45,156 nt of DNA, from IMG/VR virus record IMGVR_UViG_3300036390_000004, positions 1-45,156 of that record; one strand, 5' to 3'. Shown in pieces: positions 29,098-37,399 of this stretch. Numbering within the stretch: position 1 is the first letter of the stretch; every line of letters starts with the position of its first letter. The stretch comes from a virus. The notes beneath the pieces were generated by a model, which had not been told where the DNA came from, made no database searches, and was given only the letters and a program-made list of their open reading frames with translations. The position numbers and the translations under genes are program-made.

Positions 29098-31268
29098 GCC
29101 TCAACGAGCAGATCATCCGGCAGCGCGACTTTTCCAGCGGCGAGATCGACCCCGACGCGATCCGTCGCGATGATGTCGAGGCGCTGAAGTTTGCCGTCCG
29201 CCACGCCCGCAATGTCGTGAGCACCCACACTGGCGCCATCGTCCGTCGCCCTGGCCGTCGCCTGCTGTTCGAGGATTACGGCGTGGTTATGGATTTCAAG
29301 CCGTTCGACAACGCGACCTACAGCGTCGTGTTCATCGATGGCGGAGTGAAGGTCAGAACGCTCACTGGTGCCCTGGTCGCTTCACTGGTCGCGCCCTGGG
29401 GCGAGGATGACCTCGACACGCTGGTATTCGAGGCCATGGACAATGAGATCTTCGTTGCCTGGTCTGGCCGCACCAAGGTGATCAAGGTGTTCGAAGGCAC
29501 CTATGCATGGGCGATCGGTGATTTTGAATTCGCGGTGGGCCTCGACGCCTCGATCCGCATGCCTTTCTACCGCTTTGAGGTGACCCAAAATATCGCGATG
29601 CGGCCGTCGGCACGTACCGGAAACATCACGATCACCTTCTCCGCCCCCGTACTGAACAGCCAGCATAAGGGCGTGGTCTTTCGGTATGCCGGGCGGCAGC
29701 TCCGCATCACGGCCGTGAACAGCGCCACGGTTGCGACGGCGACGGTGATCGAAGAGCTTCCTCCCTCTTTCGCCGTTACGGTCAATAGCGCAGTGGGCTT
29801 CTCCGTCGGGCAGATCGTCGAGACCGACACCATCAACGCGAAGGGCGAGATCTTCGCTGTGGCGGGCAATGTTGTGTCGATCGTTGCCGTCGACAAGCTG
29901 ACCACGCCTCAGGTCGGCGAAACCCTGGTCGGGCCTAGTGCCTCATCCAAGATCACTGCCGTGGCCGGCGTTTCTCCGGGTGCCGCTGTTCAGTGGGATG
30001 AGCAGTTCATCTCTGACTATCGCGGCTGGCCGAGGTCCGTCTCGAAGGACCGCGAGCGCCTGATCATGACCAATTTTACCCAGAAGAAGAACGCCGTCTT
30101 CTGGCTGTCGACTGGCAACAATCGCGACGGCTCGATCGGAGCTGAGGCAGACAATGCCATGCTCGAATTCATCACGGCAGAGTGCCAGGTCTTTCATGTC
30201 GTCGGGGGCTATGACGAGTTCGCAGTCACAGACAAGGGCGTGTTCTATATCCCGATCTCGGTTGGCTCGCCGCTACAGCCGGGATCAGTCGAGTTTCGGC
30301 CGATCTTCTCCAGCGAGCTTTCCGAAATCCGTCCTGTCGAGGTGACCGAGGGTCTGATCTTCGTCGACAAGTCCAAGACCGGGATCTACGTCATCTCAGC
30401 GACCGGGCAGACGGCGCGGCCGTATGTGGCGACCGAGATCAACCGCCTGCACCGCCACCTCTTCGAAGATGTGAAGTCCATCGGGGCGACATCGGCGACC
30501 CCTGAATTCCCTTCCCGTCAGATCTATGTCGTCAACGGGGATGGCAGCTATGTCGTCGGTCAGTTCAATCCCGATCGGGAGTATATCGGCTGGCTCAAGC
30601 AGGAAGGCGCCGGCCGTGTTCTGAGCGTCGCCGGAGCTTACGGCAAAGTCATCTTCATGTCGGCCTACACCTTTGACGGTGTGGAGTACGGGGTGGCCGA
30701 AGAGCTGGACTATTCACTGCTCTGCGACTGCGCGACAACCTTCGACGGTTCCGCCTCCGACTTCCTGCAGTTCGATGATGGCAGCCCGCTGCTCATGGAA
30801 GACGGAAGCAAGCTTCTGCTCGATGGCACCATCGTCAGCTTCCATGCCGGGAAGGAGGTCTCGGTCTTCGCCGATGGCTTCTACTTCGGTCCCGTCATGG
30901 TGCCTGAGGACGGCATCTTGCCGGGCTTCAGTGACTACAGCGAGGTGACGCTCGGCATCGATTTCGCATGGTCGCTGAAGCCGCTGTTCGTCAACTTCGA
31001 GGGTGGTCAGCCTGTGGGGCAGGGGGAACAGCGCCGCAAGATCGCGAACATGAACATCGCGGTTCGCGGGACACAAGAGTTCCAGGTGGGGAGCCGATAC
31101 TTCGGCAGCTACGAGGCAGGCGAAGACATGTCGCTACCCGTCCCCAAGCGGGACGCCACTTACCGGTATCGGGAAACCGGGCGCTCCTTTGACCCTGAGG
31201 TGGAGTTCCGAAGCACCTTTCCCGGCTCCTTCAAAATGATCGAACTGACCACAAGGATTACGGTCTGA
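29094..31268 (+). CDS. Tail tubular protein B-like nozzle protein
   Basis: A 724-residue protein like T7 gp12/phage stabilisation proteins. It begins with the typical RQRDFSSGEIDPDAIRRDDV and NVVSTHTGAIVRRPGRR, and is beta-rich throughout (beta-propeller nozzle), with SKDRERLIMTNFTQKKNAVF and a C-terminal SLPVPKRDATYRYRETGR. It forms the distal tail nozzle on which fibres assemble. Length fits. Confidence 0.87.
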   Translation: MSLNEQIIRQRDFSSGEIDPDAIRRDDVEALKFAVRHARNVVSTHTGAIVRRPGRRLLFEDYGVVMDFKPFDNATYSVVFIDGGVKVRTLTGALVASLVAPWGEDDLDTLVFEAMDNEIFVAWSGRTKVIKVFEGTYAWAIGDFEFAVGLDASIRMPFYRFEVTQNIAMRPSARTGNITITFSAPVLNSQHKGVVFRYAGRQLRITAVNSATVATATVIEELPPSFAVTVNSAVGFSVGQIVETDTINAKGEIFAVAGNVVSIVAVDKLTTPQVGETLVGPSASSKITAVAGVSPGAAVQWDEQFISDYRGWPRSVSKDRERLIMTNFTQKKNAVFWLSTGNNRDGSIGAEADNAMLEFITAECQVFHVVGGYDEFAVTDKGVFYIPISVGSPLQPGSVEFRPIFSSELSEIRPVEVTEGLIFVDKSKTGIYVISATGQTARPYVATEINRLHRHLFEDVKSIGATSATPEFPSRQIYVVNGDGSYVVGQFNPDREYIGWLKQEGAGRVLSVAGAYGKVIFMSAYTFDGVEYGVAEELDYSLLCDCATTFDGSASDFLQFDDGSPLLMEDGSKLLLDGTIVSFHAGKEVSVFADGFYFGPVMVPEDGILPGFSDYSEVTLGIDFAWSLKPLFVNFEGGQPVGQGEQRRKIANMNIAVRGTQEFQVGSRYFGSYEAGEDMSLPVPKRDATYRYRETGRSFDPEVEFRSTFPGSFKMIELTTRITV

Positions 31269-31687
31269 TGCAAGCACCTATTGTAGCGGCCCTGTCAGGC
31301 ATCATGTCCGGCGTCTCCGGTGTCATCGGTGCGGTCGGCGCTTCGAACGCTCAGAAGTGGGAGGGCGAGAAAGCCAAACGCGCCGCCGAGGTTGGCCGCG
31401 TGCGGGCCGATCAGATCGACGCCACGTACCGCGACGAGCTCAACTCAACGATCGCGAACATCCGCGCGATACGCTCCTCTTCCGGCGCCAGCGTCAACAG
31501 CCCGACCGGCATGGCGATCGAGCAGGATCAGCAACGGATCAGCGACCGCGATCGGAAGATTGAGGTCGGCAATCAGCGCATGCAGGCGAACCAGGACGAA
31601 GCCGACGCGCGGTTTCGTAAATCTGCCGCCAGCGCCGCCTTGTTCGGCGGCGTCGCAAAGTCCCTGCCCTACTTCTTTGGAGCGTGA
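31268..31687 (+). CDS. Internal virion protein, gp14-like
   Basis: A 139-residue protein. The N-terminus is hydrophobic (ALSGIMSGVSGVIGAVGASN), followed by a long alanine- and arginine-rich helical part with SSGASVNSPTGMAIEQDQQR and a hydrophobic C-terminus (ALFGGVAKSLPYFFGA). This is the build of small internal virion proteins that exit first and form a pore in the outer membrane. Its ATG overlaps the nozzle gene stop. Confidence 0.75.
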   Translation: MQAPIVAALSGIMSGVSGVIGAVGASNAQKWEGEKAKRAAEVGRVRADQIDATYRDELNSTIANIRAIRSSSGASVNSPTGMAIEQDQQRISDRDRKIEVGNQRMQANQDEADARFRKSAASAALFGGVAKSLPYFFGA

Positions 31688-31690
31688 TCC

Positions 31691-34600
31691 ATGGCCAAGC
31701 TTCCTTTGCTGCAGCCTCGCGGCGCTACCATTCGCGGCGCGGTTTCCTCGATCAGCGGGCAGGACGTCGCCAACCCATACCAGCAGGTTGCCGATGCGCT
31801 CGGCACCATGGGCCAAGCTCTCGAAGCGAAGGCCATGGAAGACGCCCAGATGGAGGGACAGAACGCGGTCTATCGCGACGAGAACGGCGCCCTGCAGGTT
31901 GACCGCAAATCCAGCTTCTCCGCCACGGGGCGAGCCTATAACCGAGCTGCGCAGCAGGGTTACATGGCGCGCCTGGCCGGCGACATCCGGTCTCGCGGGG
32001 CTTCCTTGGCTGAGGAAGCAAAGGGCAACGTCGATGTCTTCAACAGTTCGTGGAAGGCGTTTCAGGACCAGACGCTGATCGACGTTCCGAAGGAATACCG
32101 CGGTGCCGTCCGCACCATGCTCGAAACCAGTGGGCCGGAACTGGCATTGGGCGTCTCGGAGCGGAAGCGCAAGGCTGATCTTCAGGAGTTCGAAGGCAAT
32201 ATCAAAGCGGAGATCAAGTTCCTAGACGATGACATGTCCGCGCTTGCCCGCGCCGGCGGAACGACGACAGAGGCATACAAGGCAAAGCAGTCGCAGCTCA
32301 CCACACTTTGGAACGAGCTGGCCGAAAATCCTGATTTCGTCGTCGGCTCAAAAGAGGCTCAGATCGCACTGAAGCAAATGGAGTCCCGGCATATGTCGGA
32401 GGCTATGCTCGGCACGGTCGAGAAGGCGCTTGAGACGGGCGGCATTGCGGAAGCCCGCGCGATCGGCTCGCGCATCCTGACGGACGAGAACCTGGCGCTT
32501 TCGCCGCAGGAGCGGCGGCAGTACTCGGGCATGATCAATGAGCGGATCAACGGCTATGTCGCACAGCGGAAGGTGGACCTGAAGCCGATACAGGACAAGT
32601 CTACCCAGATCCAAGAGCGGCTGAAAACGGGCGTCGGTCTCGATAGCCCTGATGTCGACGAAGTCGCGCGGCAGCTTGCCTCCGGCGGCGATCTGTCTGG
32701 TGCCATGGAGCTCTACAATCAGCGCGCTTTGCAGCGCACGCTCACCTCGATCCGCCTCGCCGACAACCCGACACAGGTTCGGATGGCAGAAGCTGCGTTT
32801 TCGTTGGCTAACGGTGGCGATGGCATCCTCGCGGCGATCCAAGGCGTTGAGAGTGAAGGAAACCCGATGGCGGAATCCGAGGACGGCGCTTCCGGTCTCA
32901 TGCAGGTCATGCCGGCCACGGGAGCGGAGATCGCGGGAGAACTCGGCGATGCCGCTTTCCCGCTCGGCGGCACAGAAGCGGAGCAGAAGGCTTATCTCAA
33001 GGATCCGGAAGTCTCCCGGCGTTACGGCACCCACTACTTCAACAAAATGATGACGCGCTATGGCGGTGATCGCGAGGCGGCGCTCATTGCATACAACGGC
33101 GGTGCACAGCGTGCGGACGCCTGGCTGCGCGCCGGCCGGGATGACAGCGTCATCCCGAGGGAATCTGCTGACTATTACAAGAAGGTTCTGGCCCGCACGG
33201 AGAGCGGGCGCGCGGCATCACCTGAGGAAGTCACTGCCGCCAAGAGCTTCCTGATGGCGCGCACTGACAAGGACGCCAGCCACATCGACGGCATGGACAA
33301 CAACTTCGCTGTCAAGATCGCCCGCCTCTTCGAGGCGGCCCCACCCGGCATCAAGGAAAAGCTCGGCATCTACTCCGGCGCCCGCTCAGTCGATCGTCAG
33401 CAGGAACTTTGGGATGAAGCTGTCAGGAAGTACGGGTCCGAGGCTGAGGCCCGGAAGTGGGTCGCGCCGCCGGGTAAGTCCTACCACAACCATGGTACCG
33501 CTGCGGACCTCTCCTATGAGGGCGCATCTCTCAAGAACGCGCCGAGGGAAGTTGTCGACTGGCTGCACAGCAACGCCGGCAAGTTCGGCCTCAAGTTCCC
33601 GCTCTCCAATGAGAACTGGCACATCGAGGATGATGGCACCCGGGGCGGGCAGGGCACGACTGTGGTGCCCCCGGAAGTTATCAAGGAATACCGGACGGAG
33701 ATGACGGCCGATGCGAAGAGCCTGTTCGAGGACATCAAGGCCGGCACCGACAAGGGCTTCTCGCCAGCGATCAGCGACATCAATCTGCTGACACGGCAGC
33801 TTACCGTGGTCGACGATCAGGACTTCCGGCGCGAGGTTGCCGACTACTTCACCAGCCAATCGGCAATCACCGCCATGCAGGGGATGGCACCGGCACAAGT
33901 CGAGGGTCTCATGTCCTCCCTGCTGGCAGATGCCAGCGGTGGTGCAACGGTCGCACAGCAGCAGATCATCACAGGTATGCAGCAGGCAGAGGAAGCGCGG
34001 CAGAAAGCCCTGTCTACCGATCCCATCGGTTATGCGGCGCAGCGCGGCGTGATCCCCGCTCCGCCCCCGCTCGATCTGCAGCAGCCCGACACCTGGGGAG
34101 CTACCTTCCAGAGCCTTCAGCGTGGCGTCGACATCATGCAGGCGCGGGGCGAGGTCGGGAACATCCCGGCCCTTCGCCCGGAGATGATGACACAGGTTTC
34201 CCGCATGCTGGAAACAGCCACCCCGGCGGATGCTATGGGCATGCTCAGCGCGATGTCGCAGAACCTTCGGCCAGAGACCTACAAGGCGACACTCTCGAAG
34301 ATCTACGCCAGCGGACAGGGCAAAGCGGCGGCTGTCGCCGGAGCTTTGGCCCCCCACAATCCGGCGGCTGCCGAGGGCGTCCTTCGCGGCCAGCTGTTGC
34401 TCACTGAGAACCCGCTCCTTGCTCCTCGCAAGACCGACGATAATCGCGTCGCCATCGACGAGCTCCTGCCGCCGTCGGCCGTGGCGCCAGGCTTCGAGGC
34501 TTCTCGGCAGTTCCTCCTGGAATCGGCCACCGCTCGTTATGCTGACCTCTCGCACCAGGCAGGCGACACCAGCGGCGAGCTCAATGACGAACGCATGCAG

Positions 34601-34921
34601 CGCGCGATCACGGAAGTCACCGGCGGCCTCGTCGACATGAACGGGGCGGACACCATTGCGCCGCGCTATGGCATGACACAGGACGAGTTCGACAAGGTTA
34701 TGTCCGGCATCACCGATGATGACCTGGCCGGCGCCATTACCTCTTCAGGGCAGCGTGTCACGGCGCGTGATCTGATGGCAGGTGGCAGGCTGCGGGCGAT
34801 TGCCGACGGGCAGTACCTGCTGGAGTTTGGCAGGCCTGATGCCCCGACCTATGTCCTGAGGCAGCCATCTCCCGGCACCTATCGGCAGTCGTCGTTTGTG
34901 CTCGATCTGAGGGGGCGCTGA
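31691..34921 (+). CDS. Internal virion protein with transglycosylase and M15 peptidase domains
   Basis: A 1076-residue ejected protein with two peptidoglycan-degrading domains. Residues 375-490 form a lytic transglycosylase (VESEGNP with E387, ASGLMQVMPATG, AYNGG). Residues 540-650 form an M15/VanY-like D,D- or L,D-peptidase with SYHNHGTAADL (H599, D606) and NWHIED (H644), the usual zinc ligands. The flanks are helical and probably build the trans-envelope channel. T7 gp16 has only the transglycosylase, so this protein could cut both glycan strands and peptide bridges. Confidence 0.88.
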   Translation: MAKLPLLQPRGATIRGAVSSISGQDVANPYQQVADALGTMGQALEAKAMEDAQMEGQNAVYRDENGALQVDRKSSFSATGRAYNRAAQQGYMARLAGDIRSRGASLAEEAKGNVDVFNSSWKAFQDQTLIDVPKEYRGAVRTMLETSGPELALGVSERKRKADLQEFEGNIKAEIKFLDDDMSALARAGGTTTEAYKAKQSQLTTLWNELAENPDFVVGSKEAQIALKQMESRHMSEAMLGTVEKALETGGIAEARAIGSRILTDENLALSPQERRQYSGMINERINGYVAQRKVDLKPIQDKSTQIQERLKTGVGLDSPDVDEVARQLASGGDLSGAMELYNQRALQRTLTSIRLADNPTQVRMAEAAFSLANGGDGILAAIQGVESEGNPMAESEDGASGLMQVMPATGAEIAGELGDAAFPLGGTEAEQKAYLKDPEVSRRYGTHYFNKMMTRYGGDREAALIAYNGGAQRADAWLRAGRDDSVIPRESADYYKKVLARTESGRAASPEEVTAAKSFLMARTDKDASHIDGMDNNFAVKIARLFEAAPPGIKEKLGIYSGARSVDRQQELWDEAVRKYGSEAEARKWVAPPGKSYHNHGTAADLSYEGASLKNAPREVVDWLHSNAGKFGLKFPLSNENWHIEDDGTRGGQGTTVVPPEVIKEYRTEMTADAKSLFEDIKAGTDKGFSPAISDINLLTRQLTVVDDQDFRREVADYFTSQSAITAMQGMAPAQVEGLMSSLLADASGGATVAQQQIITGMQQAEEARQKALSTDPIGYAAQRGVIPAPPPLDLQQPDTWGATFQSLQRGVDIMQARGEVGNIPALRPEMMTQVSRMLETATPADAMGMLSAMSQNLRPETYKATLSKIYASGQGKAAAVAGALAPHNPAAAEGVLRGQLLLTENPLLAPRKTDDNRVAIDELLPPSAVAPGFEASRQFLLESATARYADLSHQAGDTSGELNDERMQRAITEVTGGLVDMNGADTIAPRYGMTQDEFDKVMSGITDDDLAGAITSSGQRVTARDLMAGGRLRAIADGQYLLEFGRPDAPTYVLRQPSPGTYRQSSFVLDLRGR

Positions 34922-37224
34922 TGCCTCTCATCCCGGACGAGCGCGAAATCAACACGGCGCTGCAGCTCGCGGCACAGTCACCATTTGAGGGGCCGGACCC
35001 GGGCTTCATCGAGCGGTTCAAGGCTGACATCGACGCGATGCAGAGCTTTTCGAACTCCAACGCTCAGCACCGAAACGCGCTCGAGGTGCAGGCAGAGTTC
35101 CAGACCCAGTTCTATAAGGCCAGCGGCCAGCGCCTCGGTGGCTGGGTCGATGACATGACCTACAATGCCATGGACAGGGCAAAGAAGCAGTTCGATCAGT
35201 GGAAGGCCGACAATCCGGACAGCGATCTGGAATTCCCGACTCCTGAGGTGCTGCAGCGGCGCGCAGATGAGAAAGCGGCAACCTCACGGCGGCGCTCCGA
35301 GGATCTGGCGCGTCGATCGACAAGCCTCAGTTCTGGCATCGGTGGCTTCACCGGGACCGTCGCCGGTGCGCTGACGGACCCGATCAACCTCATGAGCATG
35401 GGCTTCGGCGCGGGACCGTCTGCAGGTATCGTTCGGACCGCGCTTGTCGAGGGTGCTCTCGGTGTCACGTCGGAAGCGGCAATCCAAGGCCTGTCCTTGC
35501 AGCGAAAACAGCGCATCGACCCCACCTTCGGCGTCGACGATGCGCTCTATGAGGTGGCTGCTGCCGGCGTCGGTGGTGCTGTTCTCGGCGGCGGCATCAA
35601 GGCTCTAGCCGATGTCTGGCATCGCGCTAAAACAGGGCAGTGGCCGTCTCACATCCGCGATGCCGCGAACGTCGTCATGCGTGAGGCTGCAATCCCTCCG
35701 AGCCGGTTCGAACGCTCAATGCGAGGTGAGACGGCGCACCAGGCGGCACTGGTAAAGTCGCTCGACGATCTGGCGCGCGGCCGTCCTGTGGAACTGCCAT
35801 CCGAAACCTTCCTCGAAGCGGGCGTGCGCCCTGGTCGCGTCTACGATGCGGATGGTCGCAGCGTCGGTGTGCGCTACGAGGTAGTAGAGGCCGATGACCT
35901 CATCACGTCCCAGCTCGATAACATGCAGACGAACCCTGCCTTTCCTCAGGAGCTGCAGCCGCGCGATCGGTCTCGCGCCATCTCGCAGGAGCAAATTGCA
36001 GGCATCGCCGGAAACCTTCAGCCAGAGCGCCTAGGCTTTTCTCCGGATGCTTCCACAGGTGCGCCGATCGTTGGGCCCGATGGCCTCGTCGAATCGGGCA
36101 ACGGCCGTGTCCTGGCGCTGCGCCGCGCGCTGCAGGAAGGTGGGGTCGCCGCCGACAATTACCGCAACTATCTGCGCTCGCAGAACTTCGACGTCGACGG
36201 CTTACGCAATCCTGTGCTGGTCGCGCGCCGCATCACAGATCTTGAAGACCGCGTCGCCTTCGTCACAGCTGCAAACCGTTCGATGACGCTGCGCATGGGT
36301 GCAGCTGAGCAGGCCATGGCTGACGCTAGACTGCTCGACGGTGACCTTCTTGAGCGGCTCTCCGGATCCGACATCACCTCTGCTGACAATCAGGCATTTG
36401 CCCGCGGCTTCATGAGTAAGCTTCCTCGCGCCGAGCAGGGCAACCTCGTCGACAAGGACGGCTTTCTTTCGCAAGAGGGACAGCGGCGCATGACGGCTGC
36501 GCTCATGGGCCGTGCCTACGGGGAGCCGGTGCTGCTGGGTCGTGCGCTCGAAGACACCGACAATAACATCCGCTCGATCGCCGGCGCTTTGTCGGACTCT
36601 TCCGCTCCGTGGGCTCGCATGCGCGACGCCGTGGCGCGTGGCGAGATCCCGGCCGGGATGGACATCACCGGCGATCTGCTGAACGCGGTCCGCCTCGTGA
36701 TGAAGGCGCGCGACGAGGGCAAGGCCGTCAAGGATCTCGTCAACCAGGCGGAGATATTTGGCGGTCCAGACGAGCTGTCGAAGATAGTTGCCCGCGCGAT
36801 GTTCTCCGATGCTGAGCTCAAGCGGCCGATCAGCCGCGCCAAGCTGGCGGCCTTCCTCGACGACTACGCACGCGAGGCTATGAAGAACGATGCGGGTCCG
36901 CGTCTGTTCGGCGAGGCACTGCAAGCGCCGGACATCCTCAAGAGCAGCCTGGAGCGCGTCGGCCGCAATGACCTCTATCGCATGGCCGAGGAGCGCCTCA
37001 CGCCTGAGCGCGTGGAGGAGCTTGCTGCTGCACCTGATGTGCAGGAGGTGGCCATCATGGATGCTCAGCGCCTGCGCGCCGAGCGCCCCGGAATCATGGT
37101 AGATCTCGGCGACGGCCAGGGTGCTCGATCGCTCGATGACATCCTCGACGAGGCGGACGAAGAGATTGCCGCCGCCGGGGAGATCGAGGCCTGTGCCCTC
37201 GGACGTGAACTGAATGCGCAGTGA
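34921..37224 (+). CDS. Internal virion protein with DdrB-like ParB domain
   Basis: A 767-residue virion protein. Helical N-terminal 250 residues include a glycine/alanine hydrophobic stretch (about 140-200) that may insert in membranes. Residues about 355-640 contain the signature VESGNGRVLALRRALQEGG (390-408) and VARRITDLEDRVAFVTAANR, matching the DdrB-like ParB superfamily domain found in large phage and mobile-element proteins. The N394-G-R box is the ParB-like active core. It is likely ejected with DNA. Its ATG overlaps the previous stop. Confidence 0.8.
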   Translation: MPLIPDEREINTALQLAAQSPFEGPDPGFIERFKADIDAMQSFSNSNAQHRNALEVQAEFQTQFYKASGQRLGGWVDDMTYNAMDRAKKQFDQWKADNPDSDLEFPTPEVLQRRADEKAATSRRRSEDLARRSTSLSSGIGGFTGTVAGALTDPINLMSMGFGAGPSAGIVRTALVEGALGVTSEAAIQGLSLQRKQRIDPTFGVDDALYEVAAAGVGGAVLGGGIKALADVWHRAKTGQWPSHIRDAANVVMREAAIPPSRFERSMRGETAHQAALVKSLDDLARGRPVELPSETFLEAGVRPGRVYDADGRSVGVRYEVVEADDLITSQLDNMQTNPAFPQELQPRDRSRAISQEQIAGIAGNLQPERLGFSPDASTGAPIVGPDGLVESGNGRVLALRRALQEGGVAADNYRNYLRSQNFDVDGLRNPVLVARRITDLEDRVAFVTAANRSMTLRMGAAEQAMADARLLDGDLLERLSGSDITSADNQAFARGFMSKLPRAEQGNLVDKDGFLSQEGQRRMTAALMGRAYGEPVLLGRALEDTDNNIRSIAGALSDSSAPWARMRDAVARGEIPAGMDITGDLLNAVRLVMKARDEGKAVKDLVNQAEIFGGPDELSKIVARAMFSDAELKRPISRAKLAAFLDDYAREAMKNDAGPRLFGEALQAPDILKSSLERVGRNDLYRMAEERLTPERVEELAAAPDVQEVAIMDAQRLRAERPGIMVDLGDGQGARSLDDILDEADEEIAAAGEIEACALGRELNAQ

Positions 37225-37399
37225 TCCCCGTGACCACTACTGCCAGCATCCGGGATGCACTCGCTGGGGGTGCTTTGGCTACATCGGCGGGAAGTGGTTC
37301 TGTGGCGAGCACCGGCCGGAAAGGATGAAGGATGTCGATCGCAAACTGCCTAACGAAACTGGTGGCTGCCAAGCGGATCACGCAGAAGCAGGCCGATGA
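37214..37399 (+). CDS. Small zinc-binding phage protein
   Basis: A 61-residue protein with HYCQHPGCTRWGCFGYIGGK followed by WFCGEHRPE, a Cys/His pattern of small zinc proteins common in Rhizobiales phages. The conserved part ends near residue 38; the tail overlaps the next gene by 68 bases. It overlaps the end of the previous gene by 11 bases. It may bind a nucleic acid or a virion protein. Confidence 0.65.
   Translation: MRSDPRDHYCQHPGCTRWGCFGYIGGKWFCGEHRPERMKDVDRKLPNETGGCQADHAEAGR

Noticed and set aside
33386-34555. A 389-codon minus-strand open frame
   Set aside because: It is antisense to the transglycosylase/peptidase virion protein, which has clear domains in the plus frame.
37268-37278. 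GGGTGCTTTGG as a ninth late box before the 37332 gene
   Set aside because: Only the TGCTTTG core matches, the outer bases differ and no fitting hexamer lies at the fixed distance.
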